A DNA stretch of 64,000 bases, from positions 62,001 through 126,000 of the forward strand of contig NZ_JANCLU010000004.1 in assembly GCF_024294805.1 (NCBI RefSeq). Direction: 5' to 3'. Within the stretch, counting starts at the first letter, position 1; every line of letters begins with the position of its first letter. Shown piece after piece: positions 33,556 to 42,293 of this stretch. Source of the stretch: Alsobacter ponti (GTDB lineage Bacteria > Pseudomonadota > Alphaproteobacteria > Rhizobiales > Beijerinckiaceae). Under the pieces are notes generated by a model. It saw only the letters and a program-made list of their open reading frames with translations. It ran no database searches and had not been told where the DNA came from. The translations under genes and the position numbers were made by a program.

Positions 33556-35004
33556 ATGTCCGACCAGTTCAAGAACCTGATCGCCGGCGAGTGGGTCCAA
33601 GGGGCGTCCGTCAACGCCAACATCAACCCGTCCAACACCGGCGACGTCGTCGGCGAATACGCGCGCGCCAGCAAGGCGCAGGCCGAGCAGGCCATCGCCG
33701 CCGCCAAGGCCGCGCTGCCGGCGTGGGCGCGCTCCACGCCGCAGGAGCGCTATGAGATCCTGAAAAAGGCGTCGGACGAAATCCTCGCGCGCAAGGAAGA
33801 GCTCGGCCGCCTGCTGTCGCGCGAGGAAGGCAAGACCCTGCCGGAGGGCATCGGCGAGGCGACCCGCGCGGGCCAGATCTTCGCGTTCTTCGCCGGCGAA
33901 TGCCTGCGCCTGAGCGGCGAGAAGCTGGCCTCGGTGCGCCCCGGCGTCGACGTCGACATGACGCGCGAGCCGGTCGGCGTCGTCGGCATGATCACGCCGT
34001 GGAACTTCCCGATCGCCATCCCGGCCTGGAAGATCGCGCCCGCGCTGGCCTATGCGAACACCGTCGTCGTCAAGCCCGCCGACCTCGTTCCGGGCTGCGC
34101 CTGGGCGCTCGCCGACATTCTGCACCGCGCCGGCCTGCCCAAGGGCGTGCTGAACCTCGTCATGGGCCGCGGCTCCGAGGTGGGCCAGACCATTCTCGAC
34201 CACAAGGACGTCAACGCCATCACCTTCACCGGCTCGGTCGGCACCGGCCGCAAGGTGGCGCTCGCGGCCGTGTCCGGCCCGGTCATGAAGAAGCTGCAGC
34301 TCGAGATGGGCGGCAAGAACCCGCTCGTCGTCCTCGATGACGCCGACCTCAAGACCGCCGTCGAGTGCGCGGTCAACGGCGCGTTCTTCTCCACCGGCCA
34401 GCGCTGCACGGCGTCGTCGCGCCTCGTCGTCACCGCCGGCATCCACGACCGCTTCGTCGAGGCCGTGACGGAACGGCTGAAGGGCCTCGTCGTCGACGAC
34501 GCGCTCAAGGCCGGCACGCATATCGGCCCGGTGGTCGACCAGGGCCAGCTCGACACCGATCTCAAATATATCGGCGTCGCCAAGGAGGAGGGCGCCAAGC
34601 TGCACTGGGGCGGCGAACTGCTCAACCGCGAGACGCCCGGCTACTACCTCCAGCCGGCGCTGTTCACCGAGACGACCAACGCCATGCGCATCTCGCGCGA
34701 GGAGGTGTTCGGCCCGGTCGCCAACGTCATCCGCGTCAAGGACTACGACGAGGCGCTGGCGGTGGCCAACGACACCGAGTTCGGCCTGTCGGCTGGCATC
34801 TGCACCTCGAGCCTGAAATATGCCTCGCACTTCAAGCGCAACAGCGAGGCCGGCATGGTGATGGTCAATCTGCCGACGGCCGGCGTCGACTATCACGTCC
34901 CGTTCGGCGGCCGTAAGGGCTCCAGCTACGGCCCCCGCGAGCAGGGCGCCTACGCCCGCGAGTTCTACACCACCGTCAAGACTGCCTACACCTTCCCGGG
35001 CTGA
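33556..35004 (+). CDS. aldehyde dehydrogenase, probably alpha-ketoglutarate semialdehyde dehydrogenase
   Basis: A 482-residue NAD(P)-dependent aldehyde dehydrogenase. Landmarks are ITPWNFPIAIPAWKIAPAL (about 143-161), FTGSVGTGRKVA, the general-base Glu in LQLEMGGKNPLVV, and the nucleophilic Cys in STGQRCTASSR. Length and pattern match the 2,5-dioxovalerate/succinate-semialdehyde group. It lies directly after the FAH-type dehydratase and near kdgD, both of which yield 2,5-dioxopentanoate, so it should produce 2-oxoglutarate for the TCA cycle. A strong intrinsic terminator follows. Confidence 0.92.
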   Translation: MSDQFKNLIAGEWVQGASVNANINPSNTGDVVGEYARASKAQAEQAIAAAKAALPAWARSTPQERYEILKKASDEILARKEELGRLLSREEGKTLPEGIGEATRAGQIFAFFAGECLRLSGEKLASVRPGVDVDMTREPVGVVGMITPWNFPIAIPAWKIAPALAYANTVVVKPADLVPGCAWALADILHRAGLPKGVLNLVMGRGSEVGQTILDHKDVNAITFTGSVGTGRKVALAAVSGPVMKKLQLEMGGKNPLVVLDDADLKTAVECAVNGAFFSTGQRCTASSRLVVTAGIHDRFVEAVTERLKGLVVDDALKAGTHIGPVVDQGQLDTDLKYIGVAKEEGAKLHWGGELLNRETPGYYLQPALFTETTNAMRISREEVFGPVANVIRVKDYDEALAVANDTEFGLSAGICTSSLKYASHFKRNSEAGMVMVNLPTAGVDYHVPFGGRKGSSYGPREQGAYAREFYTTVKTAYTFPG

Positions 35005-35025
35005 CCCGGGCGGGACGCAGGCTGA

Positions 35026-35065
35026 AGCCGAGCGCGCGCGTCACCCGCGCGCGCTCTGGCTTTTT
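35026..35065 (+). terminator. Rho-independent terminator after the aldehyde dehydrogenase
   Basis: AGCC plus AGCGCGCGCG (35031-35040) pair with CGCGCGCGCT (35046-35055) plus GGCT across a five-base loop, followed directly by TTTT. The ten-bp uninterrupted GC stem makes this one of the clearest intrinsic terminators here. It separates the convergent dehydrogenase and GntR genes. Confidence 0.85.
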
Positions 35066-35098
35066 GGGGCCAGGCGCGCCGGTCTGGCGCTGCCGGGA

Positions 35099-35869
35099 TC
35101 AGGCCTTGCGGCGGGGACGGCGGGGAGCGGGCTCGGGCAGCGTGGCGGCATCCTCGCCGAGGCGCAGGCGAAGGCGATAGCGCGAGCCGGAGAGGTGCTT
35201 TTCCATGGCGCGGCGGGCGGCGGCGGCGTCGCCCTTGGCGAGCGCGGTCTCGATCGCGCGGTGCTCCTGCTGCACGCGCTCGACATAGGCGCGGCGCGCG
35301 GCCGGGGTCTCGAACTCGATGCGGCGGCGCGGGATCAGCGTAACGCCGAGCGACTGCAGCAGCCGCGGGAAATAGGGGTTGCCGGAGGCCTCCGCCACGG
35401 CGACGTGGAAGTCGAAGTCGGCGTCGACGGAGTCGGCGCCGGCCTCGATCTGGCGGTCGAGCTCGGCCAGCGCCGCGCCGATGCGCGCGAGGTCGTCCGG
35501 CGAGCGCCGCTCGGCGGCGAGCGCGCAGGCCTCCATCTCGAGCGTGGCGCGCAGCTCGAGGATGTTGAGGATGTCCTTCAGCGAGGACGCCTCCTCCGGC
35601 GTCACCTGGAACGGCACGCCCGACGTCGTGGCCGTGACGAAGGCCCCGCGCCCCTGGCGGGTGTTGACGAGGCCCTCGGCGCGCAGCGCCGCGACGGCCT
35701 CGCGCACCACGGTGCGGCTGACGCCGTAGGTCTTCATCAGCTGCGCCTCGGTGGGGATCTGCGCCCCCACCGGCAGGCGGCCGCCGACGATCTCGGCCCT
35801 CAGCTGGTTCACGAGGCGGGCCGTGAGGCTCGGCGACGGAGTCAGCAGGTTGCGGTTCTCGGCGTTCAT
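35099..35869 (-). CDS. GntR-family (FCD) regulator of sugar-acid catabolism
   Basis: A 256-residue FadR-type regulator. The winged helix-turn-helix covers about residues 15-85 (KTYGVSRTVVREAVAALRAEG), and the FCD domain covers about 100-235 with the metal-binding type helices (DFHVAVAEASGNPYF). It is the last gene of the minus-strand operon kdgD, binding protein, enolase, regulator. Members of this group usually repress hexonate or aldarate genes and are released by a pathway intermediate. A TACG/CGTA inverted repeat sits 24 bases upstream of its start. Confidence 0.88.
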   Translation of the reverse strand: MNAENRNLLTPSPSLTARLVNQLRAEIVGGRLPVGAQIPTEAQLMKTYGVSRTVVREAVAALRAEGLVNTRQGRGAFVTATTSGVPFQVTPEEASSLKDILNILELRATLEMEACALAAERRSPDDLARIGAALAELDRQIEAGADSVDADFDFHVAVAEASGNPYFPRLLQSLGVTLIPRRRIEFETPAARRAYVERVQQEHRAIETALAKGDAAAARRAMEKHLSGSRYRLRLRLGEDAATLPEPAPRRPRRKA

Positions 35870-35892
35870 CGACGTGACGGCCCCCCATGCCG

Positions 35893-35909
35893 GTACGCCC
35901 GATACGTAC
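35893..35909. promoter_or_regulatory. possible GntR operator
   Basis: GTACG and CGTAC form an inverted repeat spaced by seven bases just before the GntR start. Similar TACG/CGTA elements lie before kdgD (40220-40236) and before the FAH dehydratase (32309-32319). Too short to be certain. Confidence 0.35.
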
Positions 35910-35938
35910 AGCGTCCCGGGGGACGTGTCATGCCACGC

Positions 35939-37096
35939 TCAGGCTTTGACCAGATTGGCCTCGATATAGTCGAAGTCGATGTCCTCGCCGAGTCCCGGCT
36001 CGTCGCGCAGATGGACGTAGCCCTCCTGGTCCATCTCGTCGTCGATGCGCTTCATGTAGGCGGGCGGCGCGTCGTAGTCGATGTGCGGGTGCAGCAGGCC
36101 GCGCTCGTAGAACGTGGTGTTCTGGATGGCGGCCGCGACGGCGAGGTTGGCCGCGCCGGTGCCATGCACCTCGCAGCTCATGCCGAAGCTCTCGGCCAGC
36201 CGCGCCACCTTCATCGACGGGCCGATGCCGCCGACGTCCCACACGCCGGTGCGCACCATGTCGCAGGCGTTCTTGGCCACCCACTCGGCGCGGGTCCAGT
36301 GCTTCCCGAGCATGGTCTCGGGGCCGAGGATGTTGAGCTTGCCGAGATTGCCGGAGAGCCACTGGTAGGACGAGATGGAGGCCTCCTCCATCGGCTCCTC
36401 CATCCACAGGAAGCCCAGCTCCTCCAGCTTGTGGCCGAGCCATAGCGTGTCGGCGCGGCTGTACCAGTGGTTCGGATCGAGCATCAGCGGGATGTCCGGG
36501 CCCACCGCTTCGCGGACGGCCGCGCAGGCCAGGTAGTCGGACTTGACGTTGGGCGCGCCGGGGATGGGCGGCATCCAGGTGTGCAGCTTCACGGCCTTGT
36601 AGCCGCGCGTCTTCACCAGCCACTCGGCGAAGCGGCCGTAGTCCTCGGGGGTGGCCAGCCCGCCCTCGATGTCGTCGCCGCACATGGTCGAGCCATAGGC
36701 GAGGATCTTGTCGCGATAGCCGCCGAGCAGCTTCCACACCGGCTGGCCGGTGATCTTGCCGACGAGGTCCCAGAGCGCGAGGTCGACGGTGCACAGCGTG
36801 CGGTCGTCGAGAGCGAAGCCCGATCCGCGCTGCCACTTGTACAGCGCGTACCAGATTTTCTCCGTCCGCATCGGATCGGCGCCGAGCAGCACCGGGCGCA
36901 CATAGGCGGCGAGCAGGTCCTCGCGGGCGTCGCGGGGGGCGACGGTGATGTGGCCCTGTTGGCCGTCGTCGGTGGTGATGGTGAACAGCGTGCGCCTGGC
37001 GTCCCGCCACGGGCCCGGATGGGAGTGGCCGTCGGAATCCTTCATCTGGTTCGTCTTGTAGACGAACGTCTTGGTGCTGACGTCGATGATCTTCAC
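35939..37096 (-). CDS. enolase-superfamily sugar-acid dehydratase (mandelate racemase subgroup)
   Basis: A 385-residue acid-sugar dehydratase-like enzyme. The catalytic Lys region is GYKAVKLHTWMPP, metal ligands appear in LDPNHWYSR and WMEEPMEE, and the base His lies in SCEVHGTGAANL. This matches mandelate-racemase-subgroup enzymes that dehydrate aldonates or aldarates by proton abstraction at C2. No methionine start fits; GTG giving VKIIDVSTKTF is used. Its neighbours (KdgD and a semialdehyde dehydrogenase) suggest it makes a 2-keto-3-deoxy or 5-keto-4-deoxy acid. The exact sugar acid (glucarate, galactarate, a pentonate) is not determined. Confidence 0.85.
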   Translation of the reverse strand: MKIIDVSTKTFVYKTNQMKDSDGHSHPGPWRDARRTLFTITTDDGQQGHITVAPRDAREDLLAAYVRPVLLGADPMRTEKIWYALYKWQRGSGFALDDRTLCTVDLALWDLVGKITGQPVWKLLGGYRDKILAYGSTMCGDDIEGGLATPEDYGRFAEWLVKTRGYKAVKLHTWMPPIPGAPNVKSDYLACAAVREAVGPDIPLMLDPNHWYSRADTLWLGHKLEELGFLWMEEPMEEASISSYQWLSGNLGKLNILGPETMLGKHWTRAEWVAKNACDMVRTGVWDVGGIGPSMKVARLAESFGMSCEVHGTGAANLAVAAAIQNTTFYERGLLHPHIDYDAPPAYMKRIDDEMDQEGYVHLRDEPGLGEDIDFDYIEANLVKA

Positions 37097-37176
37097 GGGA
37101 GGTCTCGCTGGGGTGGCGGGGCCGGCCCGCGCGGGGCCGGCCCGAACAGGAACGGGGGGAACATCCCCCCGCGAAC

Positions 37177-39120
37177 TCAGGCGGTGAAGTACATCAGCTG
37201 CGTGCCGGCCGTGCCGGGGCTGCCGAAGCTCCACGAGTTGGGCATCTTCTGCGGCACGTTGCGCAGGTTGTTGCGCGCCACGCCGTTGGCGTTGACCGCG
37301 AGGCACACGCCGATGCTCTCGAACTGCTCCGCGGCGATGTCGAACACCTGCTTCATCAGCTCGCCGCGCTTCTTCAGGTCCGTCGTGCCGCTGGCCTCGG
37401 CGAACAGTTTCATGCGCTGCTTCTGGTGCTCTGGCGGCTCCTGCCCGTCCTTGCCGCCCGAGACGTACCAGAGCGTCCACGGGATCGCGTAGCGCGTGCC
37501 CTGCGGGTGCTGGGCGAAGAAGTCGCGCGGGTCGAGCATCGGGTCGAGCCCGCCCGGTCCGCCCCAGACGGCCGCGTCATGGTCGTTGTTGTCGCCGCGC
37601 GTGTAGTAGAGCGCGCGCTCGATGACGTTGACCTTCATGTCGATGCCGATCTGCTGCCAGTGCCGCTTCACCAGCTCCAGCGTGTCGATCTGGTAGGGGT
37701 TGGCGGGAATGACGTCGACGGTGATGAAGATCTTCTGGCCGTCCGGCCGCTGGCGGAAGCCCTGGCCGTCCTTCTTCCCGTAGCCGATCTTGTCGAGCAG
37801 CGCGTTCGCCGCCTTCGGGTCGTGCTCGGTGAACTGGCGGGCGGCCTTCTCGTGGTACCAGGGATGCTCGGGCCGGGGCCCGAACTGCCAGGGCTCCGAC
37901 TGGCCGAGGAAGACGATCTCGATGATCTCCTTGCGGTCGATGCCTAGCGAGAGCGCCTGCCGGAACTCCCGGTTGGACAGCACCTCCCGCATCTTCGGGT
38001 CCTTGTGCGTGATGTTCAGATAGATCTGCACCATCTGGCTGTCGCTGTTGATCAGGTCGTACAGCCGGTAATTGCCCTTCTGGATGCCCTGCGACAGCGT
38101 CGGCTTGTTCTGGATGTTGTCGATGTGGCGGTCCTGCAGGTCCAGCCGGCCCGAAACGACGTCCAGCATCAGGGACTCGGAGTCCTGGTAGATGTTGAAG
38201 TTGATCCGGTCGACATAGGGCAGCTGCTGGCCGTCGGGGTCGACCTGCCAGAAATACGGGTTGCGCTTCATCGTCACGCGCGTCGCGCCGCCGGTGTAGG
38301 GCTCCTCGACGATCCACGCGTCGATGGTCGGCTTCTCGGGGTTGCCCCAGCGCGACGGGATCTCGATGTCGCCGCACTTGGCGCGGAACAGCGCCGCCCA
38401 GTCGTTATAGCCCGAAGCCTTGGCCAGTTCGCCGACCTTCGGGTTGAACTTGGGATGGAACTGCGAGCAGTAGTGCCGGGCCCACAGGGTCGGGTGCTGG
38501 CCCAGCGGCGTCGCGAGCTGTTCCAGGAACGTGCCGTAGGGGCTCGCGAAGCTGATCTTGACGGTGGTGTCGTCGACCTTGGTGGCCGTGCCCGCCTTGC
38601 CGTTGATGACGAGCTGCGAGGGGGGCGACTTGAACAGCTCGGTGTTCTTGGCGCAGTCCTCGATCGCGAACACGACGTCGTCGGCGGTGAAGGGCTGGCC
38701 GTCCGACCACTTCATGCCCTTGCGCAGCGTGAACACGTATTCCGTGGCGTCGGCGTTGACCGTCCACTTCTCCGCGACGTTGGGGCCGACCTCGGTGAAT
38801 TGCGGGTTCCAGCGCACGAGGCCCTGATGGCCCACCATGCGCAGGATGCCGTTGTGGTCGGCCGAGCCGCGCAGGCCGCGCCGCAGCGTGCCGCCGTGGC
38901 GGCCGACCCCGTCGACCCCTTTCAGCACCAGCGGATTCTGCGGAAGGCGGTCGGCGAGCTTGGGCAGCTTGCCGTCCGCGGCCAGCTTGGCGAGCTCGGG
39001 CGACTCCTTGGCCGCGCCCTGGGCGAAGGCCGGGCCTGCGGCGACGGCCAGCGTGGCCGCTCCCGCGAATCCCTGCAGCACCTTGCGGCGATCGACGCCG
39101 CGCGTCCTGTCGTGTGTCAT
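37177..39120 (-). CDS. ABC transporter binding protein, family 5 (oligopeptide/sugar-acid type)
   Basis: A 647-residue periplasmic protein with a Tat-type signal (DRRKVLQGFAGAATLAVAAG, cleavage near AFAQG). Family-5 features are KWTVNADATEYVFTLRKGMKW, the helix following FTADDVVFAIED, and RQALSLGIDRKEIIE. It is long for the family, as in the larger oligogalacturonide or oligosaccharide-type binders. It is cotranscribed with kdgD (108 bases upstream) and the enolase-type dehydratase (80 bases downstream), so the ligand is probably a sugar acid rather than a peptide. No permease is in this operon; the divergent family-5 system next door could serve it. Confidence 0.9.
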   Translation of the reverse strand: MTHDRTRGVDRRKVLQGFAGAATLAVAAGPAFAQGAAKESPELAKLAADGKLPKLADRLPQNPLVLKGVDGVGRHGGTLRRGLRGSADHNGILRMVGHQGLVRWNPQFTEVGPNVAEKWTVNADATEYVFTLRKGMKWSDGQPFTADDVVFAIEDCAKNTELFKSPPSQLVINGKAGTATKVDDTTVKISFASPYGTFLEQLATPLGQHPTLWARHYCSQFHPKFNPKVGELAKASGYNDWAALFRAKCGDIEIPSRWGNPEKPTIDAWIVEEPYTGGATRVTMKRNPYFWQVDPDGQQLPYVDRINFNIYQDSESLMLDVVSGRLDLQDRHIDNIQNKPTLSQGIQKGNYRLYDLINSDSQMVQIYLNITHKDPKMREVLSNREFRQALSLGIDRKEIIEIVFLGQSEPWQFGPRPEHPWYHEKAARQFTEHDPKAANALLDKIGYGKKDGQGFRQRPDGQKIFITVDVIPANPYQIDTLELVKRHWQQIGIDMKVNVIERALYYTRGDNNDHDAAVWGGPGGLDPMLDPRDFFAQHPQGTRYAIPWTLWYVSGGKDGQEPPEHQKQRMKLFAEASGTTDLKKRGELMKQVFDIAAEQFESIGVCLAVNANGVARNNLRNVPQKMPNSWSFGSPGTAGTQLMYFTA

Positions 39121-39228
39121 GGGCGATCCTCCCTGGATCGACTGGGGTGAAACCGATTGATCGGCGGCGGGCGCCTTTGGCTTGCCCGCCGGCGGAGGGG
39201 TTGGTCCCCTTCCGCCATCCTTGGGCCT

Positions 39229-40164
39229 TTACTCGGCGGCGACGCCGAGCGCGGGGAAGTTGCGTTCGAGCAGCGCGGCGAGGTCCGCCTCGTCCTTGGG
39301 CGTGAGGTCGATCAGCGGGGTGCGCACCGGCCCGGCCGGCTGGCCGATCAGCTTCAGCCCCGCCTTGATGATGCTCACCGCGTAGCCGGGGCGGCGGTTG
39401 CGGATCTCGAGGTAGGGCAGGAAGAACTCCCGCAGCATCCGGTCCAGCGCCTTCTGGTCTCCCGCGTGCAGGGCGCGGAAGAAGGAGAGGGCGAAGTCGG
39501 GGATGAAGTTGTAGACGGCCGAGGAATAGGTCGTGATGCCCATCGCCTTGCCGGCCAGCGCGTGAACCTCGGCGGTCGGCATGCCGCCGATATAGGTCAG
39601 CCGGTCGCCCAGCTTCTGGCGCACGGCCACCAGCAATTCGACGTTGCCGACGCCGTCCTTGAAGCCGACCAGGTTGGGGCAGGCCTCGGCGAGGCGCGCC
39701 ACCGTGTCGGCGGTCAGCACGCAATTGTCGCGGTTGTAGACGATCACGCCGATCCCGATGCTGTCGCAGATGGCCTTGAAGTGGCGGAACAGCCCCTCCT
39801 GCTCCGCGCCGATCAAATATTGCGGCAGCACCAGCACGCCGTGCGCGCCGGCCTTTTCGGCGGCGCGCGAGAAGGCGATGGCGTTGTGCGTTCCGTAGCC
39901 GACGCCGGCGATCAGCGGCATCGAGGCGGGCATCGACTCCGCCGCCGCCTTCACGATGCGCGGATACTCCTCCAGCGTCAGCGAGAAGAACTCGCCGGTG
40001 CCGCCCGCCGCGAACAGCGCCGCGACGTCCTGCCCAGCCATGCGGGCGACGTGCTCGCGGTACGAAGCCTCGTCGAAGGCGCCGTCGGCGCGAAAATGCG
40101 TGACGGGAAACGACAGCAGGCCGGAGCCGACCTTGCCGCGCAGCGCGGCGTGGGAGAACGTCAT
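39229..40164 (-). CDS. kdgD: 5-dehydro-4-deoxyglucarate dehydratase
   Basis: A 311-residue DapA/NAL-family class I aldolase-fold enzyme. KdgD features are GLLSFPVTHFRADGAFDEASY-type opening (shortened here), LFAAGGTGEFFSLTLEEY (about 51-68), the YNR motif in GVIVYNRDN, the Schiff-base Lys in NLVGFKDGVGN, and IGGMPTAEV. It dehydrates and decarboxylates 5-keto-4-deoxy-D-glucarate to 2,5-dioxopentanoate. The aldehyde dehydrogenase 4 kb away would finish the path to 2-oxoglutarate. It is the first gene of the minus-strand operon and has a TACG/CGTA element about 60 bases upstream. Confidence 0.92.
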   Translation of the reverse strand: MTFSHAALRGKVGSGLLSFPVTHFRADGAFDEASYREHVARMAGQDVAALFAAGGTGEFFSLTLEEYPRIVKAAAESMPASMPLIAGVGYGTHNAIAFSRAAEKAGAHGVLVLPQYLIGAEQEGLFRHFKAICDSIGIGVIVYNRDNCVLTADTVARLAEACPNLVGFKDGVGNVELLVAVRQKLGDRLTYIGGMPTAEVHALAGKAMGITTYSSAVYNFIPDFALSFFRALHAGDQKALDRMLREFFLPYLEIRNRRPGYAVSIIKAGLKLIGQPAGPVRTPLIDLTPKDEADLAALLERNFPALGVAAE

Positions 40165-40501
40165 GGGACCTCGCGAGGCGCGTCGCCGGCCGCATGGGGC
40201 CGGGGGTCGGCAGGGCTCATACGGTTATCGTACAACTACAAAGCCACGTCAATCCTGGGCCGGACGCCTGAGCCGGGCGCGGGCGGGCCCCAGGGGGATC
40301 GTTCGGCGGACGAGCATCCCGCCAGTTTGTCCTGAAGCTCCGGTTTCGCCGCCAGCGTGCCTCCGCAAGCCGACATTGGGCAGGCGAGGGGACCCGGCAA
40401 AGCAATCGCTTGTCGGCGGCATGATCAATGCTACGCTGAATTTTCCGGAAGCCGCTCGCCTTCGGGCCGCGGTACATAATCAGAAAGCGGGAGGGGAACC
40501 G
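40165..40501. promoter_or_regulatory. divergent intergenic region between kdgD and the Dpp-type operon
   Basis: This 337-base gene-free stretch separates two divergent operons. It contains TACGGTTATCGTA (40220-40232), an inverted TACG/CGTA pair that may bind the GntR regulator, and GGGAGGGG just before the plus-strand start as a strong ribosome site. I see no ORF with coding character, no RNA gene and no terminator. Confidence 0.45.
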
Positions 40502-42175
40502 ATGACTGATCCGATGGAGCACCCGGTCCTGAAGGACGCCACGCGCGAGCTGCGGGAGGGCCGGCTGGACCGGCGCGCCTTCCTGCGCGTCGCCACGCTG
40601 CTCGGCGTCTCCGCCGGCGCAGCCTACGGCATGGCGGGTTTGCCCGCGCCCGCGCTGGCCCAGACCGCGCAGCCCAAGAAGGGCGGCACGCTGCGCCTCG
40701 GCATGCGCGTGCACGACCTGTCGAGCCCGCACACCTATTCGTGGATCGAGGCCGCCAACGCCGGCCGCCAGACGCTCGACTACCTCACCCAGACCGGCCC
40801 GGACAACGTCACCCGGCCGCACCTCGTCGCCAAATGGACAGCGAGCCCGGACCTCAAGGTCTGGACGTTCGAGCTGCGCAAGGACGTCAAGTGGCGCAAG
40901 GGCGGCCGCACCTTCAACGCCGACGACGCGATCTGGAACATCAACCGCGTGCTGGACGCCAAGACCGGCTCCTCCGTGGTCGGCCTGCTCAAGGGCTTCA
41001 TTCTGGAGGAGTATGAAACGGGCGAGAAGGACGACAAGGGCGCGGCCAAGAAGTCGACCAGGCTGTGGGCGCCGAACGCTATCGAGAAGGTCGATGAGTT
41101 CACCTTCCGCCTCAACGGAAAGGCGGCGAACCTCGCCATCCCCGAGGCGCTCTATCACTATCCCTTCCTGATGCTCGACCCCGCCGAGGGCGGCAAGTTC
41201 GGCGTCGGCTCCAACGGCACCGGCGCCTACGAGCTGACGGAGCTCGAGATCGGCCGTCGCGCCGTGTTCACGGCCCGCAAGGACGGCTATTTCGCCGGCG
41301 GCCCGTGGATCGAGCGCTTCGAGATCATCGACATCGGCGAAGATCCCGCGGCCGCGGTGGCGGCGCTGGCCTCCAAGCAGATCGACATGGAGTACCAGGG
41401 CTCCATCGCGACTCTGCCGGCCATGGAGAAACTGACGCACCTGCAGATGTTCAAGGTCGACACCGCCTACACGGCGGTCGCCCGCGTGCATCCGATCAAG
41501 CCGTTCGACGACAAGCGGGTGCGCCAGGCGTTGCGCTACGCCACCGACACGGAGGCGACGCTGAAGGCGGCGCATCGCGGCCTCGGCCTGCCGGGCGACC
41601 ACCATCACGTCGCGCCCGTGCATCCCGAGTACGCCCCCAACATCGCCCAGAAGCACGACGTCGCGAAGGCCAAGGCGCTGCTCGCGGAAGCCGGCTACCC
41701 CAACGGCATCGACGCGGAGATCGCCTGCCGCCCGCAGCCGGACTGGGAGCTCCTGGCCGTCCAGACCATGGTCGAGCAGTGGAAGGCGGCCGGCATCCGC
41801 GTGAAGATCAACGTGATGCCCTCGGCCCAGTACTGGGACGTGTGGACCAAGGTGCCGTTCGGCTTCACCACCTGGGCGCATCGCCCGCTCGGCACCATGG
41901 TGCTCGGCCTCGCCTACCGCACCGGCGCGTCGTGGAACGAGGCGAACTGGTCCAACGCGGAGTTCGACAAGCTCATCACCGAGGCCGAGGGCTATCTCGA
42001 CGTCGAGAAGCGCCGGCAGGTGATGGCCAAGCTGGAGCAGATCCTGCTCGAGGACGGCCCGGTCGTCGTGCCGCTGTGGCGGGCGCTGTTCGCCCACGCC
42101 GACAAGAAGGTGAAGGGCTACCAGTTGCACCCGTCGGTCTACATCGACGTGTACAAGATCTGGGTCGAGGCCTGA
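40502..42175 (+). CDS. ABC transporter binding protein, family 5 (Dpp/Opp type)
   Basis: A 557-residue periplasmic protein with a Tat-like signal (RRAFLRVATLLGVSAGAAYG, cleavage near PALAQ). Family-5 marks are KWTASPDLKVWTFELRKDVKW, FNADDAIWNINRVL, GTGAYELTELEIG and RVRQALRYATDTEATL. It is first in a five-cistron-type importer: binding protein, two permeases and a double ATPase. A hairpin follows its stop codon. Its divergent neighbours handle sugar acids, so despite the dipeptide-family label the ligand may be a sugar acid, oligosaccharide or peptide. Confidence 0.92.
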   Translation: MTDPMEHPVLKDATRELREGRLDRRAFLRVATLLGVSAGAAYGMAGLPAPALAQTAQPKKGGTLRLGMRVHDLSSPHTYSWIEAANAGRQTLDYLTQTGPDNVTRPHLVAKWTASPDLKVWTFELRKDVKWRKGGRTFNADDAIWNINRVLDAKTGSSVVGLLKGFILEEYETGEKDDKGAAKKSTRLWAPNAIEKVDEFTFRLNGKAANLAIPEALYHYPFLMLDPAEGGKFGVGSNGTGAYELTELEIGRRAVFTARKDGYFAGGPWIERFEIIDIGEDPAAAVAALASKQIDMEYQGSIATLPAMEKLTHLQMFKVDTAYTAVARVHPIKPFDDKRVRQALRYATDTEATLKAAHRGLGLPGDHHHVAPVHPEYAPNIAQKHDVAKAKALLAEAGYPNGIDAEIACRPQPDWELLAVQTMVEQWKAAGIRVKINVMPSAQYWDVWTKVPFGFTTWAHRPLGTMVLGLAYRTGASWNEANWSNAEFDKLITEAEGYLDVEKRRQVMAKLEQILLEDGPVVVPLWRALFAHADKKVKGYQLHPSVYIDVYKIWVEA

Positions 42176-42186
42176 TCCGTCGCCAC

Positions 42187-42214
42187 GCCCGTCCGCGCCG
42201 GAGCGCGGGCGGGC
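42187..42214 (+). promoter_or_regulatory. intercistronic hairpin after the binding-protein gene
   Basis: GCCCGTCCGCG (42187-42197) pairs with CGCGGGCGGGC (42204-42214), an 11-bp stem with one U-G pair and a six-base loop, twelve bases after the stop. No U-tract. The remaining bases to the permease start form further weak palindromes. Confidence 0.5.
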
Positions 42215-42293
42215 CGCCGGCCCGCCGCTCGCCGATGGGCGGCGTCTCGCCTGACGGCCGGCTTCGCGCCGGGCCTCCGGCCAGGGAGCATGG

